Positions 1 through 12,800 of a stretch of 64,000 bases of DNA are shown here, piece after piece. Both the position numbers and the translations under genes were made by a program. The stretch covers positions 79,675,060 through 79,739,059 of the forward strand of contig OU744721.1 of the NCBI GenBank assembly GCA_916613615.1, read 5' to 3'. The notes under the pieces were generated by a model. It worked only from the letters and a program-made list of their open reading frames with translations. It searched no databases and was not told the DNA's origin. Source of the DNA: Steromphala cineraria (Eukaryota; Mollusca; Gastropoda; Trochida; Trochidae). Positions within the stretch are counted from its first letter, which is position 1, and each line of letters begins with the position of its first letter.

Positions 1-662
1 GGGTCAATCTCCTTCCCATGTGTCAATACCATCATGACGGAAGGGGTCAATCTCCTTCCCACGTGTCAATACCATCATGACGGAAGGGGTCAATCTCCTT
101 CCCATGTGTCAATACCATCATGACAGAAGGGGTCAATCTCCTTCCCACATGTCAATACCATCATGATTGAAGGGTTCAATCTCCTTCCCACGTGTCAATA
201 CCATCATGACAGAAGGAGTCAATCTCCTTCCTATGTATCAATACCATCATGACAGAAGGGGTCAATCTCCTTCCCACATGTCAATACCATTATGACAGAA
301 GGGGTCAATCTCCTTCCCACATGTCAATACCATCATGACAGAAGGGGTCAATCTCCTTCCCACATGTCAATACCATCATGACAGAAGGGGTCAATCTCCT
401 TCCCACGTGTCAATACCATCATGACAGAAGGGGTCAATCTCCTTCCACGTGTCAATACCATCACTATGGAAGGGGTCAATCTCCTTCCCACGTGTCAATA
501 CCATCATGATTGAAGGGTTCAATCTCCTTCCCACGTGTCAATACCATCATGACAGAAGGAGTCAATCTCCTTCCTATGTATCAATACCATCATGACAGAA
601 GGGGTCAATCTCCTTCCCACATGTCAATACCATCATGACGGAAGGGGTCAATCTTCTTCCCA
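1..662. repeat. 43-bp minisatellite, about 15 units, cut by the window edge
   Basis: The unit contains GGGTCAATCTCCTTCCC and CAATACCATCATGAC. Units differ by a few substitutions. It lies in the intron after exon 41, and the array continues off the window. Confidence 0.95.
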
Positions 663-696
663 CTTGTTACACCACTGAATAGCATATTGAACTTAC

Positions 697-876
697 TAAT
701 GACACAATCAGTGGTCCTGTTGGTGGCCCCGGTGCCATCAGTTGTGAATTCAGAAGGGCAATTCTGACACTGCAGGAAACGTTGTTCAAGTGAGTTGTCT
801 CTGTACTTCCCTGGCGGACAGGCGGTGCAGATCTTGGATCCAGGGGGAGTTTCATGTTGGCCTGGTGGGCACACGA
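697..876 (-). CDS. Exon 41: ephrin-receptor-like repeat, second block copy 5 (last in window)
   Basis: The exon is 180 bp, phase 1 to 1. It reads VCPPGQHETPPGSKICTACP, then PGKYRDNSL, CQNC and NRTTDC. The donor GTAAGT means the gene continues beyond base 1. The intron starts about 35 bp before the 43-bp minisatellite. Confidence 0.9.
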
Positions 877-3800
877 CTGCAACACAAATATTGAAATGTT
901 AAACATCCAAACTGACATAAGCATTACGTCATAAGAAACATGCCTCAGAATCATTTATATACAAATCTTTTCTCGTGTCTAATATCATAAAATTATTTCA
1001 TAGAATTATAAATAGAATAATGAGATTGAATTATAATAAATCCAATGACTGATTGATCTATAGAACACTAGCAGTGACAATTTCTCTATAAGCATATCTA
1101 CTGGATATTGTGATCAGTTAAGTGAAAAAAACAACCTACACTGGCAGAGAGTTTCATTATTAGCGCCCTCGTCCACTGTTGTGTAGCTCGGCTCACAGTC
1201 ATCGCACATGCGCTGCCACCTGGCGGCCTGGTACTTTCCTCGTGGACAAAGCAGACAGACACGGCTCTCGTCGATGTAGCTGCCTGCCTCACAAGGAGCT
1301 GCACAAAGGATAAAAAAATTTGATTATAAACACAGATAAACATTTGACAGTTGTTTTTGAAGGACGAAAGAATCATGTTTTCTTTTCATTGAAGTTTGAG
1401 GAATTTATTTCAAAGAGCTGCTTCAGAGGCATTCTAGAAGCTGAAAATATCAGCAAGACAAGAGGGACAAGTTCTTAATTGTTGACAATGCCAGAAATTC
1501 GTAAAATAATCATACCAGTTTCAATCCCATGTTGCAAATGAGAGCACAGTTATTTTTTCTCTAGATATATGTCGATAACAATCCATAAAACTCATTGTTC
1601 CACTAATACTTAAAATATATACAGTATACACCCTTTAAAATCGAATTGAAAAGAGGGTATGAATAGATTAACTTTTCCATTTGAATATTTTTGTGAGACG
1701 ACCCTGAGATCTACTCACGCAGGAAGCATCCCGAGGAAGAGGTTGTCTTGGGTCCCTCTGTAGTGTTACCGTCCTGGCACTGGAGGCACTCATCGTGCAG
1801 GGACTGGGTCCGATAGTACCCCTGGGGACACTCCTTGCATGTCCCGTCTTCCTGCAGCTCTGTACCAGACTCACAGTCGTCTGGAGACACGGAGTAAGCA
1901 AAATAAGTAAATTAGTTTAAATACATTATCTCCTATCTTTATTATTGGTTATAGACTGTCTCGAACTTCAAACCGATGTTCTACTCATGCTAAACCAAAC
2001 GTTTCAACCACTGTGTCACAACGGCTTAGACAAATTTATATGACTTTGTAGGTCTTCTTAAACCTACAATTTTTATGATTAAAGCAAAATTTATGGGCGG
2101 GTCTTTTCCATTTATACAAGAGCTAGGAGTATGGTGTAAAAATGAAAATCTATGATATATTTTGGTACATAAGAAAGTCCTCTTCCTCAGGCTTTGTACC
2201 TAAGAATGCTGCTGCCCGCAGTATAAGCCCTGGGACAGGCTTGAGTCCTCCCCTATTACCAATAGCTTTTGCAGCAGGCATTCTTTGAGAACTCTTGTGA
2301 GAGGTTCTTCTCTATCACTTAATGAACTTGTTTCTACAGTGCAGCGCTCATTATTAGGTTGTTCTACATGCTTGGTAACAGAAATCTAAATTTCAAATCG
2401 GTCTGACTTTCTGGGAGTACTGTGATTGATAGAAATAACAATCAAAGCACCTCAGACTCCTAAGAATAGATTTGCAAAATACAATTGATCTTGAACTCAA
2501 TTTTATCTTCCTGAACAACAGTAATGTCCCTCACATTCAAAAAAGGAAATGAAATGATGAAACAATCATAGACTTTAGATTTGTTTATTCTTAGATTTGT
2601 CAACCTAAGACACACTATAATCGATGAGGCAACACACTGAGGCAACACACTGAGGCATTTGATCAATCTGTCTCAGCTAGACTTACACTCAAATGTTCAC
2701 TCACCAAAACACTGATTTGCTTTTGTTGTGCCTTGGCCCTGTGTGCGCTTCTCGAGTGGACATGCGTCACAGTAATCCTTGCCCTCCTGCTCCTGATAGT
2801 AGTCCCTTGGACAGTCGGAACACGCTCCCCCCTTGTACTCCTGACCCGCCGGGCACTTGACTGCAGGGGTCAAAGGTCATGTCAGCATTACTGAACAACA
2901 CCACTAATAGCACTTTATCAATAGCGCATAAGTGCATAAGATAACCCCATCCTTGATCTAATTTACATCTATCTATTTGACTCAATTGAAGTCATCTAAT
3001 TATGTTTATTAAGAAAATATATATCTGTGTCCTGTGTAGATATCGCTAGTGTGGAATCAAGTATCATATGCAAGGGAATTTCCTGTCATCATCGCATACA
3101 TGACTTTACACCCATTGACTTTAAATTTGCTTTGCATTTTTGTTACTGTCAATCAACAAACAGCGATATCTGTGATAGAAGAAGATTCTTAAATGATACT
3201 TTACATTTCAATGACTTTCTCTGGTGACTAAAAACATCTACCTCGAGTAAAGTATATATGTGTTCTGATAGTAATGTAGATATCAATAATGTTCCATGCA
3301 GAATTAGGTAAAGTTATCACAAAGACAATCTGTTCAGAGATGTCCTTATAGGTTAGCTCTTGAACTTTACAAGTCAGTTAACGTTACCACACTCCAGAAG
3401 AAGTCTCATTTAAATCGACCATGCTCCGAGGAATGAAACTGCAAAGGTAACTTATCGAGCAGGATTTGACCTCAATCCAGCCAGAATTTCCCCTCCATTT
3501 TTGTTTGACCGCACCAGCCTTTCAGGCTTTGTCACACATTTCTGATGTAAGCTCATTAAGCCAAACAGATTGACTCCAGCAAAATCATTTGGTATCAGTG
3601 TATAACTTGTTATACCTGATCGCAGCTAAACTATATCAAAAATGAGGATCTTGGATAACTGAGTTTTGTCTGTATTACTGGTTACAGCAACATGAGAGTA
3701 GGTGGGCTGTATTCAGACCTTGTGGAGAGAAAGCTTTCTGATAGAACACGGTCGATTCCCAGTGGCGACAATAGTTTGATACTTTCATTTGTGGGAATAT

Positions 3801-6800
3801 GGTCAATTTTAAACAGCTTGGTTCAAAACGTATTTGTTGCTGGTTCATCAGGAGCGAAAGGGTTTAAAGAGAAGGATTGAGACGCACCAATGCAATCGGA
3901 TAGTCGTCTGGAGCCCTTTGCGAGTGTTGTCATATCTCCACAGGCCTTACAGACGGTCTGACTTGTGGTGTCAGTGTAGGTACCCACAGGACACAACTCA
4001 CAGAGTCTCGTGGTTGAGTTGTAGAAGGAGCCGGGGCCACAGGTCACTGCAACATTTCATACCATCAGACGGGTCTACAGGCAGCTTGTCACTTTCATTG
4101 TTTATAGATAAATCTTAAAATGTTTGAATTATTGTAAAATGTTTTGTGACTTTCACTTTCTTATATTGTTACATTAACATTTCACAGCACAGGTTCTCTA
4201 TCTGTAAAAGGAGCCAAGCAATCTAAGTAGTTGTTGATGCATGATATTTTGTACAAATGTTGGAAGCAAAATGAGTAAGAGAAAATGAAAAGAATGAGGA
4301 GAAGAGGAAGAGACAGACATACCACAGTAATCTCCTGAGATTGCCTTCAAATCATCGCAGGAAGGAAGGAGGATCACTAGCACTGACTCTCGTGTCTTCC
4401 TTAGAGTCCCAAACTCCTGTAGAGAACAATAGAGAAAACTGTCATACCAAAATTATGCTTTACCATTCTTACCAATTTTTTTGCTTGGTCAGACAACACC
4501 AGATAGAACATTTCAGGTAATAACTTCTTTCTTGGCATCCTCTCCTTCATTCAGGTACCCATTGTCCAATGACCGTGTGCATTATGGCTGAACCTCTTGT
4601 CTTTATCAATGTTATCACATCTTCACCACTGTCATATTTATAGAGGATACTAGACGACCTTCCATTTAATACTATTTTTATTAAACGAGTTAATGATTAT
4701 GTAAGTTTAATAAAAATAGTATTAAATGGAAGGAAGTTTAGTATTCTGTTTATTACTTGCCCTAAAAATCACGCAAACTTGCCAAAAATGTGCTGAAACT
4801 AACAGTTCTGCGACTCGGCACCCATTGTGACGAAGCGCTTAAACTGTGACGTCACAACAGCTCACTTCTGTGACATCATACTTGCATTGTGATATTACAC
4901 TAGTTTAATATTGCCATATAAATATTACACTGCGGTATCTTACACGGGCTTGTAATAACATTGAATATCACATGGTGGCCATGGGTCTTGATTAAGTTTA
5001 TCGGCCATATTGAAAAGGTTTGGGACCACCAGAGTGACTTGTCCTGCTGCAAAATCTGTATTTTGTGACCATTTATTAAACAGTTTGTTTTTTTCATTTT
5101 TCTGTGTTGTCTCTAAACTGTCTTGAATGTTTTACAACATCAACATTGCTCATCATTCATCGTCATTTATTGTGCAAAACTTGTGTCAGCACGGTGACCC
5201 TTTATCGATCAACAAGGCTTTCTACACTAGATCACCCCTATGGAAATGCTGAGACAGGAGGTCCAGTCAACGGCATATGGTTACAGAGGTTAGTACCAGA
5301 TACTGTATCTGTGACGTCGAAGCAGCAGACCTCGGACTCAGAACATCTTCTCAGACTTCTTTGATGGGAATTCTAGAACTTGTGATGATGAAGAAGATGA
5401 AGGCAATATTATGGATATACAACTTCTTTATTCAACATTACCAGATTAACGACATTAGTATCTATGTCGAAACGTCGCAAAACTTGAATAAAGAAGTTGT
5501 ATATCCATAATATTGCCTTCATCATCTTCTCAGACCTTGACTTCCGAGATGATACAGAGTCGATATATCTGGATTCCTTACTGGTAACAACAAAGAAGGA
5601 ACTTCCATGCCTACCGAGAGGCTGGACTAACTGTGCCACCCTGTCTCGACATGTTTGACATGGCTGTCTGGTCATCCAGCCCGGGACACACCACCAGAAT
5701 ATGTCTGATCTCGAAACCAATGGCTCTCAACTCCAGTGCATTGACATGCAAGAAGACCTCTTTCCTGACCTAGAAACCCTATTGTCCATAAGTGATCAGG
5801 TAGTAGTTCAAAACCACAAGGATAACAGGCAATCCACAAGCAATATGCTTGGTAGTTGTCTATATTTAAATTATAATCATGTTAAGTTATAGTTATAGTT
5901 CATAGTTACAACTTGAGTACTGTTTTATTTGATAAAAAGTCAAATTATATCAATACAAGAATAAATAAAATCAAATTTATATTGCTAAGCAAACGCTTCA
6001 CCTGAAAATATATAGCAATGATAAGTTTGTTGTACTATTTATATATTTAGGTATCCTTATGATGTAAACATTCTGTATTATATTGAGACATTGTTATATA
6101 GGGAAACCCTGTTTATCCATCACCTTGTACCTTCAGTACATGAATAAATAATGTTGAAGCAATACTCACTTGAACAATGAGAGTGTCAGTTTCAATGGCA
6201 GTTGTTCTCAGGATCTCGTCGGGGGTCAAGGACAATGTGCCCTCTTTGTTAGCTATCTTCTCACTGAAAGTGGGAGTGATTATTTGTTAAACCAAGATTA
6301 TGGTAAAGATAGAGAAATGTAGCAGTATCTACTCAAACATTGTCAAAGTGAAAGTTGATATTTGTAGATTTACCTACTTAAACATTATGGAAATGTTAAC
6401 TAAAAGTAGTTGTACCTACTAGATGATTGTGAAACAAAAGTTGAAAATGAAAATGAAGAAGTAACTGTTTCAATCTAAATAAATATAGATCAACAGATTT
6501 TATATTTTGTCATACCTTTCATGTGCAAATAAGGTATTCCCGATTTGATCAATCAAATTAGACGTCACAAATAGTTCCAATTTGCTCAATCAAGATGTGA
6601 ACGGAAGAAACATATGATAGCTTATGGCCTGTTCTCAATAACAGTGTACATTGTGAAAATAAATCTTGTTTTTGATACTAATAAGAAAAATATCATTAGG
6701 TTGATTTTTTTTGGTTGTATGAAATAGTTTTAGTTTTATGATTGACAAAAATTATTATTTTTTAATTATTTGGATAAAAATGAAAGAGATTAGTACAAAC

Positions 6801-9800
6801 AAGTTTTTAAAAAAAAGAGTTATCTCCCCTTGCATGCATTTTTTCGTAAATATTGACATTTATCATGCTCTAACTTTGTGATTTTTATTCGCCACATTAT
6901 TATCTGTGCGATGTGCAATCATCATATGTCATTGGCAACCAGCAAATACTCTAACTCATTGATACATCCAAGCAATCGGATTATTCATCGAAATGGTCGC
7001 TCTGCTCTGCTCCTAATGACAGAGCTCCGAACATCGTCCATTTCAAAAGATGTGCTGCCGAGTTTTTTTAACTTCCAGCTAGCTAGGGCATCTTTTCTGA
7101 TTGGTTGAGCGGCTGATTTCAGAGTTCAGATCAACAGATCTTAGATTAACAGTATGACCTAATATAAAACCTGTTCTAATTTGGTGGAATTGAAGTTTAA
7201 TGAAGAAGTGCCTATTCAAAGATGGTGGAATTGAAAGTTTAATGAAGAAGTAACTATTCAAGATGGTGGAATTGAAAGTTTAATGAAGATGTCACGTGAA
7301 CTATTCAAAGATGGTGGAATTGAAAGTTCAATGAAGAAGTGCCTATTCAAAGATGGTGGAATTGAAAGTTTAATGAAGAAGTCACGTGAACTATTCAAAG
7401 ATGGTGGAATTGAAAGTTTAATGAAGAAGTGCCTATTCAAAGATGGTGGAATTAAAAGTTTAATGAAGAAGTCACTATTCAAAGATGGTGGAATTGAAAG
7501 TTTAATGAAGAAGTCACTATTCAAAGATGGTGGAATTGAAAGTTTAATGAAGAAGTCACTATTCAAAGATGGTGGAATTGAAAGTTTAATGAAGAAGTAA
7601 CTATTCAAAGATGGTTGAATTGAAAGTTTAATGAAGAAGTCACTATTCAAAGTTGGCGGAATTGAAAGTTTAATGAAGAAGTCACTATTCAAAGATGGTG
7701 GAATTGAAAGTTTAATGAAGAAGTCACTATTCAAAGATGGTGGAAGTGAAAGTTTAATGAAGCAGTGAGTATTTGAAGATGGTGAAATTGAAATCTAAAT
7801 GTAGCAGTATCTATTCAAAAATTGTGAAAACAAAACTTCAACAAGGAATGCCTATTCAAAGATGGCGGAATTGAAAGTTTAATGAAGAAGTCACTATTCA
7901 AAGATGGTGGAATTGAAAGTTTAATGAAGAAGTCACTATTCAAAGATGGTGGAAGTGAAAGTTTAATGAAGCAGTGAGTATTTGAAGATGGTGAAATTGA
8001 AATCTAAATGTAGCAGTATCTATTCAAAAATTGTGAAAACAAAACTTCAACAAGGAATGCCTATTCAAAGATGGTGGAATTGAATGTTTAACAAAGAAGT
8101 GTCTATTCGAAGATGGTGGAGGTGAAAGCTTTAAAGTAGTACTTACTCGAGGGTGATGAAGGTGATGGTTACAATGATGATTTTTTCATCACACTTAGGT
8201 ACAATTTCCATGTTGTCGCAAGTTCCAGAACACAGATTTGGCCACTCTTTATCCACATCTTGCACAAAGATCTGTCTCAGCTCTCTCTCAATAGATTCCA
8301 CCGTGAAGGGTACACACAGACTTTCCATCATGTAGGTCAGCGTCAGAACAGCCGAGAACTTTTGATTGCCTTTAGCTGCAACAGATGAGATGCAGGTCAA
8401 ATACTGTCACCAATATGAATAACATAATGTTCATAATAAAAAAAAATTTAAAAACTGGTAGTAATGGACTTAGATTTATTTTCAGAGAACAAAACAGGGA
8501 AATTTCAGAAATAAAAAACTTTTCATAATGACAGGTGCAACCTAGCTCACATTACACTTACGATATGGACAGCAATATAACAAGATATCCATGAATGTAT
8601 GACAAGTTACTCTCAAATAAATTCTTATTTATCAACTTCTTAAAAACAACAATTTTTGTCTCATTTATCATACCAACATTTGGACAACTCAGATTCCCCA
8701 CCCATGTAAAAAATGTACAATTCTGACCTAGCTAGTCTATTTCTTTCCCACCCTTGGTTATGATGTACAAGGGGAGATTCTGGCCTAGCTAGTCTATTTC
8801 TTCCCCACCCTTGGTTATGCTGTACAAAGAGGAGATTCTGGTCTAGCTAGTCTATTTCTTCCCCACCCTTGGTTATGCTGTACAAGGAGGAGATTCTGGT
8901 CTAGCTAGTCTATTTCTTCCCCACCCTTGGTTATGCTGTACAAGGGTAGATTCTGGCCTAGCTAGTCTATTTCTTCCGGATCCCCACCCTTGGTTATGCT
9001 GTACAAGGGTAGATTCTGGCCTAGCTAGTCTATTTCTTCCGGATCCCCACCCTTGGTTATGCTGTACAAGGGTAGATTCTGGCCTAGCTAGTCTATTTCT
9101 TCCCCACCCTTGGTTATGCTGTACATGGGTAGATTCTGGCCTAGCTAGTCTATTTCTTCCCCACCCTTGGTTATGCTGTACAAGGGTAGATTCTGGCCTA
9201 GCTAGTCTATTTCTTCCCCACCCTTGGTTATGCTGTACATGGGTAGATTCTGGCCTAGCTAGTCTATTTCTTCCCCACCCTTGGTTATGCTGTACAAGGG
9301 TAGATTCTGGCCTAGCTAGTCTATTTCTTCCTCACCCTTGGTTATGCTGTACAAGGAGAAGATTCTGGTCTAGCTAGTCTATTTCTTCCCCACCCTTTGT
9401 TATGCTGTACAAGGAGGAGTTTCTGGCCTAGCTAGTCTATTTCTTCCCCACCCTTGGTTATGCTGTACAAGGGTAGATTCTGGCCTAGCTAGTCTATTTC
9501 TTCCGGATCCCCACCCTTGGTTATGCTGTACAAGGGTAGATTCTGGCCTAGCTAGTCTATTTCTTCCCCACCCTTGGTTATGCTGTACAAGGAGGAGATT
9601 CTGGTCTAGCTAGTCTATTTCTTCCCCACCCTTGGTTATGCTGTACAAGGGTAGATTCTGGTCTAGCTAGTCTATTTCTTCCCCACCCTTGGTTATGCTG
9701 TACATGGGTAGATTCTGGCCTAGCTAGTCTATTTCTTCCCCACCCTTGGTTATGCTGTACAAGGGTAGATTCTGGCCTAGCTAGTCTATTTCTTCCCCAC

Positions 9801-12800
9801 CCTTGGTTATGCTGTACAAGGAGAAGATTCTGGTCTAGCTAGTCTATTTCTTCCCCACCCTTTGTTATGCTGTACAAGGAGGAGTTTCTGGCCTAGCTAG
9901 TCTATTTCTTCCCCACCCTTGGTTATGCTGTACAAGGGTAGATTCTGACCTAGCTAGTCTATTTCTTCCCCACCCTTGGTTATGCTGTACAAGGGTAGAT
10001 TCTGGCCTAGCTAGTCTATTTCTTCCCCACCCTTGGTTATGATGTACAAGGGTAGATTCTGGTCTAGCTAGTCTATTTCTTCCCCACCCTTGGTTATGCT
10101 GTACAAGAGTAGATTCTGGCCTAGCTAGTCTATTTCTTCCCCACCCTTGGTTATGCTGTACAAGGAGGAGATTCTGGTCTAGCTAGTCTATTTCTTCCCC
10201 ACCCTTGGTTATGCTGTACAAGGGTAGATTCTGGCCTAGCTAGTCTATTTCTTCCCCACCCTTTGTTATGCTGTACAAGGGTAGATTCTGGCCTAGCTAG
10301 TCTATTTCTTCCCCACCCTTGGTTATGATGTACAAGGGTAGATTCTGGTCTAGCTAGTCTATTTCTTCCCCACCCTTGGTTATGATGTACAAGGGTAGAT
10401 TCTGGCCTAGCTAGTCTATTTCTTCCCCACCCTTGGTTATGATGTACAAGGGTAGATTCTGGCCTAGCTAGTCTATTTCTTCCCCACCCTTGGTTATGAT
10501 GTACAAGGGTAGATTCTGGCCTAGCTAGTCTATTTCTTCCCCACCCTTGGTTATGATGTACAAGGGTAGATTCTGGCCTAGCTAGTCTATTTCTTCCCCA
10601 CCCTTGGTTATGATGTACAAGGGTAGATTCTGGGCTAGCTAATCTTTTCATTCCCCACCCTTGGTTATGATGTACAAGGGTAGATTCTGGTCTAGCTGGT
10701 CTATTTATTCCCCACCATTGGTTATGATGAACAGATGTAATGCAGATACAACATATTGAAAACTTCCATGTAAAAAGGAAATTCGTTCATTAAATGCATT
10801 ATAAACAACTGAATAATCTATAATTATTTTACCTGTTTCCACCATTAAGAGGATTTAAGCTCACATTCTGCCATCGCTTTTTGTAAATATGTATCCCTTT
10901 TCTACATGTATGCTCATGAGAGGCCAAGTTGTAAAACCAATTTTTAATCGTCCTCTCAAAGCCTAAAATATAATTGGCAACACAGTTGATCAGACATTTA
11001 ATTGAATTGTGATTCCAAGTTTACTAATTGTATTCCGTTTCAGATTAACAGTGATGTATTAAAGGGGGTCTCCAACTTCTAATTTTTAACTTCCAGTGTT
11101 TTATTAGCGAGGCCCCGAGAGGGTCGGAGAGGGCGTCGCTAATAAAACACTGGACGTTAAAAATTAGAAGTTGGAGACCCCCTTTATTTTTTTAACTTCA
11201 GTGTTTTATTAGAGAGGCCCCGAGAGGGTCGGAGAGGGCCTCACTAATAAAACACTGGAAGTTAAAAATTAGAAGTTGGAGACCCCCTTTAAAGTTGAAG
11301 TGCCCAGCTTCATATTTATCTTTATGGACATATAACACGTACCACCACAGATAGGGGGGACAAACGGTTCCATAGGGTTCATCAGGTTGAGGGAAAAGAG
11401 ACTACCACATGTGAGGAAGTTTGGGAAGGGCACTGAAGGTGACTGTCCAATCGGACAGAAGTCCGATAAAGAGGAATCTCCGCAGGTGGTCGGGGTGACT
11501 GGGAAGTTGTCTGGGTTGCACATGTTATCACCTGCAAATAGGGAATGAAAGAATCTTGTCAATCTATCATGGAATTCGTCTAGAAAACACTGTCAAACAC
11601 GGCATCAAGGGAACATCAACATAACAGCACTACAGTCAAGTCAATGAACCTTTGTGTGAAAGAATTTTATCAAGACGTAACTTTCTTTCCCTTGTTAGTG
11701 GGACTCAGAAATCAAACTTACTTATTTTCACAATTTGCGACAACAGTGTATTGTTGTCAATTAAACCAAAAGTACACTCATTACGTTTCCTGAAAAATGG
11801 CTTATCTGTACACCGAGGTTAATCTCCTAATGTAACGTAACACCTTTCTAACAGTCGTTTTACGACATGACATATGGCATCACACCATTTTCGCGGTAAA
11901 TTTAGTATGTTGTTTGTCATTGAAATAATAATTCTGCCTTGCATTAGTTATAAATTCAAATTGCCTCACATAATCAACTGATAGTTATCATTTCCCTCTG
12001 CTGACATATTTAGGTAGTGCAGTTGTTAATGATTAAATGGTAGGCCGTAAAAGTTGTACTTAGAACAATCAAACTACAGTGGCTTCAGCTTTTTATGTTT
12101 TTGAATGCATTCTAAAAATGATGTTTATAGAATCGAAAAACATTCAGTGATAGTACTGACTCCCTATTATAATTGAATTGGTACTGTTATTCAAATGAGC
12201 ACAGCATTTGTAATTATTAGTAATATCATAAATATGTGCATCTCTTTAAAATCCTTTTGAGTGTTATTTTCCTTTTTTAAATGTCTAACTTAATATTGTT
12301 TTCGTCAACATTGGCGCTATTTTTCAAAATATATGTTCCCTACGCATCCCTGTACATAATTGAAATGTGTTTGACTTCATAGTTACTTTATTCATAGAAA
12401 GTGCAGGCTTTATTTACGCACACAAAATTGGTAATAAACAGAAGAGGAGTAATATGATTATAACGCCAATAGCTCTAAATTTTTGTTATGTGACCCCACA
12501 CTTTTCTTCCATTTTAAAAGAAAAGACATTATAACTTGCTATTTTGAAAAAGGAACACAACATAAATTTTTTTTTTTTTTCATCCCATCTCTCCGTTAGT
12601 AATCTATTCAACGAACCTGCAAACTCATTTACTACTCTAATTGTTCACACAATTCTTTAATATTTTCATAAACGTTGTGTTTTGATACACCCAGGTGACA
12701 AACTGAAAAGCCTTGCATCGACATGACAGTAAATAATACAAGGTTCTAATCTTTTATTTTCGATGCTCTGGTGCCACAGGTCTATTAGTACAATAGACAC

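Noticed and set aside
1..662. Possible CRISPR-like array
   Set aside because: Units are contiguous with no unique spacers, and the DNA is clearly from an animal genome.
7258..7734. Repetitive open frames on both strands
   Set aside because: Both come from the 42-bp minisatellite; open frames on both strands over the same bases are a period-of-three artefact.
10151..10651. Repetitive 166-codon minus-strand frame
   Set aside because: It is a product of the 57-bp minisatellite, whose length is a multiple of three.
11343..11531. Calling exon 33 a CCP domain
   Set aside because: Position suggests it, but there are five cysteines, no tryptophan and wrong spacing, so it is left unassigned.
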